Numbered from the stretch's first letter, positions 16,819 to 26,280 are shown. The stretch: 64,000 nucleotides of DNA from Paraflavitalea sp. CAU 1676 (GCF_029223285.1 NZ_JARHUJ010000005.1:248001-312000); one strand, 5' to 3'. Program-made: numbers and translations. Notes: generated from the sequence alone by a model not told the origin.

Positions 16819-19245
16819 TTACTGTTTGTTGGGATCCTTGTCTTTTTTACCGCCGAAGATGCGACGGAAGAGTCCCTTTTTTTTTTGTTCGTCGGTCTTC
16901 ACTTCTTCTTTGGCTGGTTCATCTTTCTTCACCGGCACCTGGTTTTTGGGCTTAACGGCTTCTTCCAATATCTTTTGTTCTTCTATCGCCTGTTTGGAGT
17001 CGGTAGGGATGTTCTGCGTATCTGGCGTGCTGAGGTATTCATCGGCGGTACCATTGCCTACATTCTCGCCTTCAGCGCCGGGATCGGGCGTGCGGTCGGC
17101 TAAGTTATATCCATCATAAAGACCTTCGCTACGCATGTTCTCAGGTTGCACGAAACGGGCTTGTTTATCGAGGCCAAGTGTTTTATCGGCATACACTTTT
17201 TGGAAGAAGTATTCCCAGATAGGCCTTGCGGCACGTCCACCTTCACCAAGACCACCATCGAGGCGCACGAAACGGTCATCACAACCGATCCAGGTTCCTG
17301 CCATCAACTGAGGTGTAAATCCGAAGAACCAGGCATCGGAGTTGTCGTTGGTAGTACCTGTTTTACCACCCATTTCTGCGGCGCCTAGCCGTGCACGCAA
17401 ACCGGCGGCAGTACCGTAGTCAACAGGTCCCTGCATCATCCGGGCCATGGTATAGGCTGTTGTTTGGCTGATCACTTCCTTGCGCTCCGCATTGAACAGC
17501 TCCAGCACATTTCCGTTCTTGTCTTCGATACGGGTAATGTAAATGGGTTTGGTGCTGAAACCACCCGAAGGGAACATGGTATAGCCCCACATCATCTCGT
17601 ACAACGAAAGATCGGTGGTACCGAGACAAATAGAGGGGAAGGGTTCTACTTTGGTAGGTATGTTGATCTGCTTGAGGAAGTCGGCAAATCGTTGTGGTGT
17701 AGTTTGCTTGATGATATAAGCCGCTACTTCATTGACCGACCAGGCCAGTCCGCTGGCCATGGTGCGGGTACCCGTGCGGCCCCTGTTCTTGGCGGGCACA
17801 TATCCCGACCCGGGGAAATATTGCTGCGTGTTCTCACACTGTGTTTCGGGGGTAAAACCATATTCTTCTACCGCCAGGGCGTAGAGGAATGGCTTAATCG
17901 ATGAACCCACCTGGCGTTTGGTGCGCAGGTTTACGTGGTCGTATTTATAGTTCTTGAAATCGATACCGCCTACCCAGGCTTTCACTTGTCCGCTCAACGG
18001 ATCCATCACCATAAAGGAGGCCTGCATCATTTCGCGGTTGTATTTGATAGAGTCCATCGGTGTCATCACCGTGTCTTTCTCGCGCTTGGGATTCCAGGCA
18101 AATACCTTCATTTGGGTCTTTTGGTAGAAGGTCTTCTTGATCTCGGCATCGCTCAGGCCGTCCTCTTTCAGATTCCTCCACCGCTGGCTGCTCTTCATAT
18201 AGCCCTCGAGGATCTTTTCATGGCCTTTCCATACCGCATCTGTTTTAAGCGAGCGTTGAGCTGCCAATGCGCGCTGCAATACGGGCAGGTGTTTGGCTAC
18301 GGCTTCCTCGGCATAGATCTGCATGCGCGGGTTGATAGAAGTATAGATGTGCAGACCATCTGCATAGATATCGTATTCATCGCCGTTGGGCTTCTTATGG
18401 TCTTTCGCCCATTTCTTCAATTCTTCGCGGATCACATCGAGGAAGTAAGGAGCGATACCATTGTTCTCATCCATTTTTTTATAGTTGAGGCGAATGGGCT
18501 CTTTCTTCAACCTGGCGGCTTCGCCTTCTGTGATCTTACTGTTCCGCGCCATCAGCTCCAGTACGGTGTTGCGGCGATCAAAGGCGGCTTTGTAATTTGT
18601 TCTTGGATTATAGGTGCCGGTTGCTTTTTGCATACCCACCAACACCGCAGCTTCTTCGATGGTGAGGCGATCGGGTTCTTTCGAGAAGAAAGTGCGGGAA
18701 GCGTTGCGGATACCGTATACGTTATCACTGAAAGGAACCGTATTGAGGTAAAGCGCTATGATCTCCTGTTTGGTGAAGTTGCGCTCGAGCTTAATGGCGA
18801 TGATGTTTTCCTTGAGCTTTTGCAGCACCCGGCTAACTGGGTTGGTGGCCCGCTCATCGAACATGTTCAGGGCAAGCTGCTGGGAGATGGTGCTCGCACC
18901 ACCGTCACGGCCAAGCGTAGTGACGGCTTTAGCGAGGCGGATACCGTCTATGCCAGAGTGTTCGTAAAAGCGTTTATCTTCCGTGGCCACCAGGGCGTCG
19001 ATCACGTGTTTGGAGATATCGTTGTATTTAACGTAGCTCCGGTTGCCGCGCTCGCGATAGTATTTGCCCATAGGTGTACCATCGTCACCAAACACCTCGG
19101 AGGCGAGGGTGATGGAGGGGTTCTCCAACTCGGCCAGGGAAGGCATTTTGCCAAAAACGCCCCAGTTGATGAGCAGGAAGAACAATACGATGGCAAGTGT
19201 GCCATACAGGAATATGCGCCAGAAGATCTTGACAGGACGGGTCAT
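16819..19245 (-). CDS. mrcA: Penicillin-binding protein 1A (bifunctional transglycosylase/transpeptidase)
   Basis: Polymerises and cross-links peptidoglycan. It is an 808-residue class A PBP anchored by one N-terminal membrane helix (about residues 9-28). The glycosyltransferase 51 domain has ATEDKRFYEHSGID (catalytic Glu89) and GASTISQQLALNMF. The transpeptidase domain shows SSIK (nucleophile Ser448), SVN (503-505) and KTGT (628-631). The C-terminal tail (about 720-808) is Lys/Glu-rich and low in complexity. It is a single gene with its own terminator downstream. Confidence 0.95.
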   Translation of the reverse strand: MTRPVKIFWRIFLYGTLAIVLFFLLINWGVFGKMPSLAELENPSITLASEVFGDDGTPMGKYYRERGNRSYVKYNDISKHVIDALVATEDKRFYEHSGIDGIRLAKAVTTLGRDGGASTISQQLALNMFDERATNPVSRVLQKLKENIIAIKLERNFTKQEIIALYLNTVPFSDNVYGIRNASRTFFSKEPDRLTIEEAAVLVGMQKATGTYNPRTNYKAAFDRRNTVLELMARNSKITEGEAARLKKEPIRLNYKKMDENNGIAPYFLDVIREELKKWAKDHKKPNGDEYDIYADGLHIYTSINPRMQIYAEEAVAKHLPVLQRALAAQRSLKTDAVWKGHEKILEGYMKSSQRWRNLKEDGLSDAEIKKTFYQKTQMKVFAWNPKREKDTVMTPMDSIKYNREMMQASFMVMDPLSGQVKAWVGGIDFKNYKYDHVNLRTKRQVGSSIKPFLYALAVEEYGFTPETQCENTQQYFPGSGYVPAKNRGRTGTRTMASGLAWSVNEVAAYIIKQTTPQRFADFLKQINIPTKVEPFPSICLGTTDLSLYEMMWGYTMFPSGGFSTKPIYITRIEDKNGNVLELFNAERKEVISQTTAYTMARMMQGPVDYGTAAGLRARLGAAEMGGKTGTTNDNSDAWFFGFTPQLMAGTWIGCDDRFVRLDGGLGEGGRAARPIWEYFFQKVYADKTLGLDKQARFVQPENMRSEGLYDGYNLADRTPDPGAEGENVGNGTADEYLSTPDTQNIPTDSKQAIEEQKILEEAVKPKNQVPVKKDEPAKEEVKTDEQKKKGLFRRIFGGKKDKDPNKQ

Positions 19246-19407
19246 ATGATATATAATCTTTTAGTAAGGGTTGCTGATCTGGATGCAAAAATCGTACTTA
19301 AAGTAAAACAGGAAAAACAGTCAGTTATCGGCTAATTTATAATTCTTTGTTTATCAAAGCAAGTTTGCGTCAAACGTACGTAATGGAACTGTTAAAACTT
19401 CATTTTA

Positions 19408-22400
19408 TCAGAATTTTCCGGGGAACATCTGCTGCAGGAACAACCGGTAAGTTTCCACGTCTTTGGTGCTCACCAGGGTTCCCAGGTTGGCATCGGTAAG
19501 GATCACGAAGCTGTATTTGGCCGCCGGTAGCCAGGGGATGAGGTCGGCAGGGGCCGATTTCTTCGCCTTCTCCATGTACTCGATCGCTGCCTGGGCGTTC
19601 TCAAAGCTGTTGATGGTCATCATCCTTACCGTATCGGACATAGGCACATTGCCAATCTGGTAGGTCTTGTTGTAATATTTCTCCTTGTTGTAACGGTTGA
19701 AGGCATTGCGTGCTTCGGTAATGTACACAGGATCCACCTTGGTAAGCAGGAGCACCACCATGTGCGTGGCATTAGGGTCATACAGGAAGGCTGGTTTGCC
19801 CGGGGCAACGATAACCTCCCTGGCCCTTACCACGCTGTCTTTTACAGGCGCTACGGGATCCTTGCGCACACTATCCACAGCTGGTTGCTGGGGGATAGGG
19901 GTAGCGGTAACGACCAACGGGTTGCCTTTGATTTTGTCGGTAGCAATAGGAGTCTTGCCCTGGTTTTGCGGGGCATCGGGTTTCACCGTACTGGCTTTGG
20001 TGGTGGTTTCAATGATACGGGCCTGTTCTTCTTTTACCACGGCAGCAGAATCTACGGCTGGTTTAGCGACCACTACAGGCTGCACCGGCGAGTCATCGAT
20101 CACCGTCAGGCTATCATCTTTCGGACGTTCGATCTGTAATTTGGTCAGGTAGTCCTCGATCTGTGCGCGGCGGCTCAATACATCGATCATCGTCTTTGCC
20201 TTTTCGGCCATTGGCGTATTGGCATACATGTTCACGATATGCGTAAGCGCTACTTTGGCCGAGTCGTCGAGCCGTTGGCGGATAAAATATACAGACTGGA
20301 TATACAACAACTGGGGCGTCCAGTAATTGGTGCCATAGAGGCTATCGGCCAGTTTCTTTTGGGAAAGCGCTTCGGTAAAATTACCCTCGATGAAAAGGTT
20401 GTACACATGCTCGTACTGGCGTGTCATGGCAGCTTTGGCAGCGTTATCCGCGGGACTGCCCTTCGGATTGGTCACCGCCTGTTCGAACTGCGTACCGGAG
20501 TATTTCAGCTTCAACTCCGCAGCTACCTTTTCGGCGCTGGCAGTGAGGCCCATTTTGGTATAGCAATAATAGAGGTGGAACAAGGCTTCCGCACGCTGGC
20601 TGCTATAACCGAAACGCTCCAGAAATCCTTCCAGTACCGAGATGGCGGTGGCATACTCTTCCAGGCCTTCGATATAAGCGATGCCTAAAGCCAGTTGCGC
20701 TCTTTCGATCGAATCGTTGGAGGCAGCCATTTTCTTATCATCTAGCGGCAGGTTACCGATCAACCCTTCATAACTGAGATCATTGGGCGCGGCGCCATCT
20801 GCACCGGTATTGCCGGTGGCCGGGTCGCCGGTGATGGGCTCGTTGCTGTTGGTTTGAATACCATTCTGGCGAACCGATGCCATGCGGCGCCAGTTGTCGA
20901 CATTGGGCCTGGTGCCCCATAAACGCCTGAAATCCGTATAGCCTTTTGATTTCAGACCGGCATTGTTGAAATACCAGTCGCCCTTGGTATCATTACTGCC
21001 AAAGAGATCGGGCAGGGGAGCGTTATTGCGGGTAAGGTCGCGGTTATCGGTGCCGCCGGTGGCGCCGCCGTTGTCCTCTTCCTTGAGGCCCTGCTGCTTG
21101 CGGAACTGCTTGGCAAGCTTACGTACATAAGCCTCCCTGTCAGCTTCGGGCATGTTGGCAATTCGTTGCAGGCTATCCTGTCTTTCAATGATATTTAATT
21201 GATGTACCACGCGTGTCAACGCCGTTTTACGGGTGTCGAACAATTGCTGGCTCAGCATACTGGAGTCGAGTACCGATACGCTGTCGTAATAATTCTTGGC
21301 GTCTTTGAATTGCTTGCCGACGTACGAGAGATTTCCCAGCATCAAAAAGGCTTTCGACTTGTTGACATTGTCGCCGTTGGGATTGGCCGACCGGGTAGCT
21401 TTCAGCAACAGCGCTTTGGCGCCGGCGACATTGTTGCGCTCCAGTTCCATCTGCGCCGCCGCGAAATAGATAATATCGCGGTAGTTCACATATTTATCGC
21501 GACGGGCCATCTTAACCAGGTCGTTGATGTTTTCCTGGATGGCTTTTTCATCACCTTTGTTCTGGCGGATGCTATTGAGGCGCGCATATACGTCTAATAC
21601 CGGATTGTAAGTATGAGCGCTGGCGCGGTCGTAAAACTCCTTCGCCTTTTCGTGATCCTTTGAACGCTCGTATAGTTGAGCGATCAAATATTCCCAGCGT
21701 GCCTGCTCCTGGTTGTTTTCGGCATTGGGTAAAGCCTTTTCCAGGTAAACAGCTGCACTATCATACAATTGTTGTTTATAGAAATACAGGGCCTGCATTT
21801 CGTACAGGTCGGTTTCCAGCCTGTCGGGAAAATTGGGATCGTGCTTCAGCGTTTCTATGAGTCCGGCTGCTTCCGGTGTTTCATCTTTCGCGAGGTATGT
21901 CCTTATTTGCCAGATGAACGACTCGTTGCGGCTGGGCGGACGGCTCCAGGCCTTGTGCAGCAGATCGTTCTTTTCTTTTGTAGAGATGGAGAACGCATTA
22001 CCGCCTTCGGTGGCATTACTGCCGATGGGAATATCGTAACCGTCTTTTTCGCGGGGCGAAAAGATATAGTTGATGTATTGAAAGGTCTGGTGGGCGGTAT
22101 CTAGAATGTTCTTATAATAATAGGCCTTGCCCATGAGCATGTACAGGTTGTCGGTCCAGGAGGTGCGGAGGTCATGGATGAGGATACCGGTATTAACCTT
22201 ATAAATGACAGAATCGAGGTCTTTATCCTGTGAAGTTTGCTGGAGGCTGTAGTTGTAAAAGGTAAGTAATTGTGTGAAATCGTCTTTATAACCCAGTTTG
22301 GCGCGCTCGATGATCTCTTCGAGGCGGGCTTGGGCATTGAAGTGCCAATTGAACTTGGTAACGGTATTTTGAGTAAAGGTCCGGGGGAACTTCCACTTCT

Positions 22401-22578
22401 TATCGCCCGTCTTTTCGGAGCGTAACTTTTTGTCTTCGTACTTCTTGGGTTTACCTTTCAGGTCAAAAGAAAGTAAGGGCTGCTGGCCAGCACATTCCGG
22501 CAACCAGGCATACGCCAAAAACAGGAGTAAAATGATCCTTTTTAATACCGTCATTGATCCGCAAACTAAACCCTTCAT
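19408..22578 (-). CDS. sprE: SprE/PorW-like TPR protein (gliding/type IX secretion)
   Basis: A 1056-residue exported protein. An N-terminal FNWHFNAQARLEEIIERAK segment precedes a long series of tetratricopeptide repeats, including KAYYYKNILDTAHQTFQYI. A low-complexity Val/Pro/Lys/Asp region (about 840-935) follows, then a C-terminal domain beginning near THMVVLLLTKVDP. This order matches SprE/PorW, a component of the type IX secretion and gliding apparatus. SprE homologues are lipoproteins, but here the signal peptide (from an internal Met at 22554) ends near PECAG without a clean lipobox. The ATG at 22554 may be the true start. The assignment rests on architecture and remembered C-terminal similarity. 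Confidence 0.7.
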   Translation of the reverse strand: MKGLVCGSMTVLKRIILLLFLAYAWLPECAGQQPLLSFDLKGKPKKYEDKKLRSEKTGDKKWKFPRTFTQNTVTKFNWHFNAQARLEEIIERAKLGYKDDFTQLLTFYNYSLQQTSQDKDLDSVIYKVNTGILIHDLRTSWTDNLYMLMGKAYYYKNILDTAHQTFQYINYIFSPREKDGYDIPIGSNATEGGNAFSISTKEKNDLLHKAWSRPPSRNESFIWQIRTYLAKDETPEAAGLIETLKHDPNFPDRLETDLYEMQALYFYKQQLYDSAAVYLEKALPNAENNQEQARWEYLIAQLYERSKDHEKAKEFYDRASAHTYNPVLDVYARLNSIRQNKGDEKAIQENINDLVKMARRDKYVNYRDIIYFAAAQMELERNNVAGAKALLLKATRSANPNGDNVNKSKAFLMLGNLSYVGKQFKDAKNYYDSVSVLDSSMLSQQLFDTRKTALTRVVHQLNIIERQDSLQRIANMPEADREAYVRKLAKQFRKQQGLKEEDNGGATGGTDNRDLTRNNAPLPDLFGSNDTKGDWYFNNAGLKSKGYTDFRRLWGTRPNVDNWRRMASVRQNGIQTNSNEPITGDPATGNTGADGAAPNDLSYEGLIGNLPLDDKKMAASNDSIERAQLALGIAYIEGLEEYATAISVLEGFLERFGYSSQRAEALFHLYYCYTKMGLTASAEKVAAELKLKYSGTQFEQAVTNPKGSPADNAAKAAMTRQYEHVYNLFIEGNFTEALSQKKLADSLYGTNYWTPQLLYIQSVYFIRQRLDDSAKVALTHIVNMYANTPMAEKAKTMIDVLSRRAQIEDYLTKLQIERPKDDSLTVIDDSPVQPVVVAKPAVDSAAVVKEEQARIIETTTKASTVKPDAPQNQGKTPIATDKIKGNPLVVTATPIPQQPAVDSVRKDPVAPVKDSVVRAREVIVAPGKPAFLYDPNATHMVVLLLTKVDPVYITEARNAFNRYNKEKYYNKTYQIGNVPMSDTVRMMTINSFENAQAAIEYMEKAKKSAPADLIPWLPAAKYSFVILTDANLGTLVSTKDVETYRLFLQQMFPGKF

Positions 22579-22688
22579 AACTGATTTTCAAGAATAATAT
22601 TGTCGAAAGTAGACTTTATTTTTTTGTTCACACGTTGGTGTGCTTTTCCGTCTATCTTGTTACCTTTAAAGCGCTGAAAAACCTCTGT

Positions 22689-23084
22689 ATGGCCAAATTC
22701 GATGCCAATTCCACTTTAAAAAGACTACAAAACCGCTACCGCCTGGTAGTGATGAACGATGATACTTACGAAGAGGTTGTTACGTTTAAGTTATCACGCC
22801 TCAGCGTTTATGTACTTCTTAGCACCATTTTTGTATTAGTGACGGGCCTTACCGTGGCACTGATCGTTTTTACCCCGCTCAGGATGTACATACCGGGGTA
22901 TGGCGATGTGAATGCCACACGTGAGTTGCGGGAGCTGAAAATGAGGACCGATTCGCTGGAGCAGGTAATGCACCAGCGCGGCCAATACCTGGAGAATGTG
23001 AAGAGCGTGTTGCAGGGCAACGTGACCGTGAAGCTCGATACCACAGCGCTTGATATTCCCAAGCCGGAAACGATCGACGAATAG
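22689..23084 (+). CDS. Inner-membrane coiled-coil protein resembling an M23 peptidase N-terminus, catalytic domain absent
   Basis: A 131-residue protein (start ATG 22689; an upstream GTG-type start is less likely) with LKRLQNRYRLVVMNDDTYEE, one membrane helix (about residues 38-60), FTPLRMYIPGYGD, and a short coiled coil (RELRELKMRTDSLEQV). This is the membrane anchor and linker found at the N-terminus of Bacteroidota M23 metallopeptidases, but the frame ends in TIDE-stop and no peptidase sequence follows in any frame before the next gene. The next gene, 97 nt downstream, is a bactofilin. It may serve as a bactofilin-associated envelope anchor (inference). Confidence 0.7.
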   Translation: MAKFDANSTLKRLQNRYRLVVMNDDTYEEVVTFKLSRLSVYVLLSTIFVLVTGLTVALIVFTPLRMYIPGYGDVNATRELRELKMRTDSLEQVMHQRGQYLENVKSVLQGNVTVKLDTTALDIPKPETIDE

Positions 23085-23181
23085 AGTGCGGAACGAATTG
23101 TGCAGCTAGCTGGCAGCCAGTTTATTGAGAAATTGTAGTTCGACTTACTGATATATCCAAACTCATTAAAAACCAGTTCAT

Positions 23182-23625
23182 ATGTTCAACCAAAAGTCCA
23201 AATCCGAGACCTCCCCAGAAACGCCCACACCAAGCGGCGCCAGCATCATTGCAGCCGGCACTACCCTCAAAGGCGACATCAACAGCAGTGGCGACATCCG
23301 CATCGATGGTGTTTTACAAGGTAATATCAATTGCACCGCCAAGGTGGTAATTGGTTCCAACGGCGTCGTGAATGGCGATATCGCCGGTCAGCAAGCCGAC
23401 ATCATGGGCAAGGTAACGGGTACCATCCGCGTAAAAGAATTGCTGCAGCTCAAAGGTGGCAGCCAGGTAAACGGCAACCTCCATGCAGGCAAACTGCAAA
23501 TTGAGCCCAGCGCCAACTTCAATGGCCAGTGCCATATGACCGGCGCGGAACCAGTTGCACCACAAGCATCCTCCAACGGCAGGGCCGACAAACAAACCGA
23601 AAAGGCTGTACTGGCCGGCGCCTGA
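23182..23625 (+). CDS. Bactofilin
   Basis: A 147-residue polymer-forming cytoskeletal protein. A central right-handed beta-helix (about residues 20-115) is flanked by short disordered tails. It begins IIAAGTTLKGDINSSGDIRIDG, with the regular Gly-spaced rungs typical of bactofilins (DUF583), each rung 16-18 residues. Bactofilins assemble on the inner membrane and commonly recruit M23 peptidases that shape the cell wall. Here the adjacent upstream gene is an M23-like anchor lacking the enzyme domain, which makes the pair unusual. Confidence 0.93.
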   Translation: MFNQKSKSETSPETPTPSGASIIAAGTTLKGDINSSGDIRIDGVLQGNINCTAKVVIGSNGVVNGDIAGQQADIMGKVTGTIRVKELLQLKGGSQVNGNLHAGKLQIEPSANFNGQCHMTGAEPVAPQASSNGRADKQTEKAVLAGA

Positions 23626-23715
23626 TAGCTCATTTAGTTTGTTGGTCATATGAACCCCTCATTTTGAATGAAATAGCGGGGACGGGATATTATTTTCCTG
23701 TTCCACGCTGCTCAT

Positions 23716-23723
23716 TACCTTTG
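23716..23723 (+). promoter_or_regulatory. Consensus Bacteroidota -7 box (TACCTTTG)
   Basis: An exact match to TAnnTTTG, 7 nt ahead of the first ATG of the membrane-protein gene at 23731. No clear -33 TTTG is seen. If used, the transcript would be nearly leaderless for the ATG at 23731 and would have a 15-nt leader for the ATG at 23746. Confidence 0.45.
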
Positions 23724-23730
23724 CAGGCAA

Positions 23731-24150
23731 ATGAGCAGTGCTATTATGGATAATAAAACAGCGACAAAGGCTTTTTTACCGATTACGATCATATTTCTCC
23801 TCACCAGCGCATTCTTCGTTTTGGGCCGGTCGCTGCTGGCCAAATGGAATGTGGATGCCGATATCCTCATCGCAGGCAATATCCTGCTGGTGATACTCAC
23901 GGCTTTTTCTTTCTACCAGCACACCCGTGCGTTGAAGAATAAGAACATCCATGCTTTTCTGCGTGCGTTGAAAGGCAGTATGCTCATCAAGATGGCCGTA
24001 TGCGGCGTGGCAGCATTAATTTATATTGTGTCATCCGGCAAGGAAGTTAACTCGGGCGGCGTACTTGGTTTTATGGGCCTGTATTTCTTATACACCCTTA
24101 CCGAGGCTTCTATAGCCATGAAACTCAGCAAGCAGAACAAGAATGCCTAA
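23731..24150 (+). CDS. Four-helix integral membrane protein, AtpI-like size
   Basis: A 139-residue protein with four predicted membrane helices (about residues 15-32, 45-62, 85-101, 110-127) and short charged loops. The size and topology resemble ATP synthase accessory subunit I, and in this phylum such a gene commonly sits near bactofilin, but no ATP synthase genes are in the window, so the function is unassigned. An alternative ATG at 23746 fits the upstream -7 box better. Its end overlaps the SprT-like gene by 8 nt. Confidence 0.75.
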   Translation: MSSAIMDNKTATKAFLPITIIFLLTSAFFVLGRSLLAKWNVDADILIAGNILLVILTAFSFYQHTRALKNKNIHAFLRALKGSMLIKMAVCGVAALIYIVSSGKEVNSGGVLGFMGLYFLYTLTEASIAMKLSKQNKNA

Positions 24151-24760
24151 ACAGGAAGCCCCACTTGATTACCTGCGCCGTTTCATTCCCGAAACGGCGG
24201 TACATAAAGTGTTGGATTATCTTCATCAGTACAATGTTCACCTCACGATCACCCAGGAGCGTAAGTCGGTGCTGGGCGATTACCGCCATGCCACGCAATA
24301 CAAAACGCACCGCATCAGCGTCAATGGCACCCTCAACCCTTATGCATTCCTGATCACCCTGGTGCACGAGCTTGCCCACCTCGTTACATTTACCCAATAC
24401 GGCAACAAAGTACAATCGCATGGCCGCGAATGGAAGAGTCTATATGCCACCTTGCTGGCCGAGTTCCTGAAAGAAGGGATCTTCCCGGCCGATATACAAC
24501 AGGCCATCGGTAAGTCGCTGCACGACCTGCCGGCAAGCAGTTGCGCCGATGAGAACCTGATGCGGGTATTGCGGAAATACGACCGTAGCAATGGACTGGT
24601 GTTGGTGGAAGAAGTACCCGAAGGGCAATTGTTCGACATCGGAGAGGGGCGCATCTTTAAGAAAGGCAAGAAGCTGCGCAAGCGCTACCAGTGCCAGGAA
24701 GTGAGCACCGGCAAAATGTATCTTTTCAGTCCCATCTATGAAGTGAAAGTAAGTGCCTGA
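24143..24760 (+). CDS. SprT-like zinc metalloprotease domain protein
   Basis: A 205-residue protein with the metal site LVHELAHLVTF (His75, Glu76, His79) and a third ligand in HGREWK (His93), the SprT/Spartan pattern. Spartan relatives cleave DNA-protein crosslinks. The C-terminus has a short beta region (RYQCQEVSTGKMYLFSP), which lacks the usual Cys pairs of a zinc ribbon. It overlaps the upstream membrane protein by 8 nt, implying co-translation. A protease role is plausible but untested for this subgroup. Confidence 0.85.
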   Translation: MPKQEAPLDYLRRFIPETAVHKVLDYLHQYNVHLTITQERKSVLGDYRHATQYKTHRISVNGTLNPYAFLITLVHELAHLVTFTQYGNKVQSHGREWKSLYATLLAEFLKEGIFPADIQQAIGKSLHDLPASSCADENLMRVLRKYDRSNGLVLVEEVPEGQLFDIGEGRIFKKGKKLRKRYQCQEVSTGKMYLFSPIYEVKVSA

Positions 24761-24820
24761 GTGGCGCCCGGGATAGGCTCCTGTTAACCCAACGAACGAT
24801 CCCGCCTGCCGTGAAAGTTC

Positions 24821-25306
24821 CTACAACTCCTTCAGCATCCAGATATCGCACCCAAAATGCCCCGTATTGCCAAGTGGGCCATCGAGGTAGCGGAACCCGA
24901 ATTTCTCATACACACTGACTGCTTTACTGAGCTCGGGCATAGTTTCGAGGTAAACCTGTTGGTAGCCAGCTTCTTTCGCAAAGGCGAGGGCTTCCTCTAT
25001 CAGCTGTTTGCCCAGCCCCAGGCCCCGTGCCTCGGTCACGAGGTACATTTTCACCAGTTCGCAGGTGCCTGCCGGCAATCCTTCGGAGGGAAAGATGCCT
25101 GCTCCGCCAAGGAGCTGTCCGTCGCGGCTGGCGACAAAATAGGAACTGCCAGGTGTTTGGAATAACTCAAATAAGGCATCAGTGGTGCTGTCGTAATAAA
25201 CGGTACCGGGATGGTTAGCGCCAAATTCGGTGAGGGTATTGCGAATGATGATGGCCAGTGCCGGATTATCGGCCGGTTGAATGGTCCTGATCTGGATAGG
25301 AAGCAT
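24821..25306 (-). CDS. GNAT N-acetyltransferase
   Basis: A 161-residue GCN5-type acetyltransferase. The acetyl-CoA loop is ARGLGLGKQLIEEALAFA, followed by YLETMPELSKAVSVYEKFGF, a typical motif B region. A CGAAGATA on the + strand at 25311-25318 gives TATCTTCG on the coding strand, a near-consensus -7 box only 4 nt before the ATG, which would make the mRNA essentially leaderless. Substrate unknown. Confidence 0.85.
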   Translation of the reverse strand: MLPIQIRTIQPADNPALAIIIRNTLTEFGANHPGTVYYDSTTDALFELFQTPGSSYFVASRDGQLLGGAGIFPSEGLPAGTCELVKMYLVTEARGLGLGKQLIEEALAFAKEAGYQQVYLETMPELSKAVSVYEKFGFRYLDGPLGNTGHFGCDIWMLKEL

Positions 25307-25310
25307 ACAA

Positions 25311-25318
25311 CGAAGATA
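25311..25318 (-). promoter_or_regulatory. Near-consensus -7 box (TATCTTCG)
   Basis: One base off TAnnTTTG, directly upstream of the GNAT gene start. The same octamer occurs ahead of punA, which supports it as a real variant. Confidence 0.3.
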
Positions 25319-25364
25319 CGCAGGCTGTTAACAACAGCATGCTGAAACTGGCAACCCAGACCCC

Positions 25365-25448
25365 TTAGCTGATGAGTGCCATGATGCTGTACAACAGGAT
25401 GTAGCTAACGAAGAGGATACCAAAGAAGATCTTGACTGGGCTTTTCAT
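25365..25448 (-). CDS. 27-residue membrane microprotein
   Basis: A short reverse-strand ORF starting MKSPVKIFFGILFVSYILL and continuing as a single hydrophobic helix to the stop. A basic N-terminus before one helix suggests an inner-membrane peptide with its C-terminus outside. It lies 58 nt upstream of the GNAT gene on the same strand, in an otherwise empty 376-bp gap (25307-25682). No family is known to me; the well-formed topology argues for coding. Confidence 0.45.
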   Translation of the reverse strand: MKSPVKIFFGILFVSYILLYSIMALIS

Positions 25449-25682
25449 ACGGCAATGAGTGGTTTATGTTGACTAATGGATACTGTAGAGCAGTAACGAA
25501 AAACGGATGCATCGTATTTTGTCCGCAGGATGATTTTCGGGCAAATATCTATTAAAGCAGGCCAGGCGTATACCTTGCCCAACCCCCAACAGGATAAGCA
25601 GGCCAAACCACCTGTAAAGCCCTGTGTGCAGTCATGCATATATTTGTGAAAAATATCAATTGTTTTTCTACCTTGTAGTAGC

Positions 25683-26165
25683 ATGCGATATCTCCTCTTC
25701 ATATTGCTGATCCAGTGCAGTGTAGCGGTAGCACAGTTGCCACGCAACGGCGCCGACCAATACGAATACAATCAGCAGATATCGCTGAGCGTTCCCGATA
25801 CCCTGCTCACTCAACGGGCCAAAGCATTCTTCCTCCTGCCTTTTATTGTTCATTGGGATTCAGTGGCATTTATAGATGCCGTGCATACCGCCAAAGGCCA
25901 TATCATCGTTCGGCTCTCGCACGGGCTTTCGGGCTTCAATGTGCCGGTGGCCCTGCAAATGGACATCGCGGTGAAGCCCGAAGGATACCAGTTTGTTATC
26001 CGCCAGCTGGAGGCCGATAAAAAAGACAGTAAATACACCTTCCCCCTCGAGCAAAAGCCTGCCGCGGTACAGCCTGCAGTCTATGAACAACTACTTCAAA
26101 AGACCCATCGCTACATGGGCTCAGTGATCAGCCTGCTGAAACGCCATATGGGCGGCGATCTGTAA
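25683..26165 (+). CDS. Secreted hypothetical protein, possibly DUF4468-like
   Basis: A 160-residue protein with a short Sec signal peptide (residues 1-18, cleavage after VAVA-Q). The mature region has an alternating beta pattern with GHIIVRLSHGLSGFNVPVALQMDI, which resembles the TBP-like fold of DUF4468 proteins of Bacteroidota. It ends in a helical tail (QLLQKTHRYMGSVISLLKRHM). No partner is obvious; the neighbours are transcribed differently or lie over 100 nt away. Moderate confidence that it is coding, low on family. Confidence 0.65.
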   Translation: MRYLLFILLIQCSVAVAQLPRNGADQYEYNQQISLSVPDTLLTQRAKAFFLLPFIVHWDSVAFIDAVHTAKGHIIVRLSHGLSGFNVPVALQMDIAVKPEGYQFVIRQLEADKKDSKYTFPLEQKPAAVQPAVYEQLLQKTHRYMGSVISLLKRHMGGDL

Positions 26166-26280
26166 GCCGCTTATACTACCAAAGTGGTATTGTCACGTAT
26201 GCTTAATTGCGTTAGCTTTAATTAGTCGAATCTTCCGTCTTGGACGCTCCGTACCGGCCATTGGTCTCAATCTCCATGTT

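Noticed and set aside
17935-19335. 466-codon rightward open frame
   Set aside because: It lies wholly opposite the PBP1A gene, whose catalytic motifs are intact. The antisense translation has no domain and is a shadow of codon bias.
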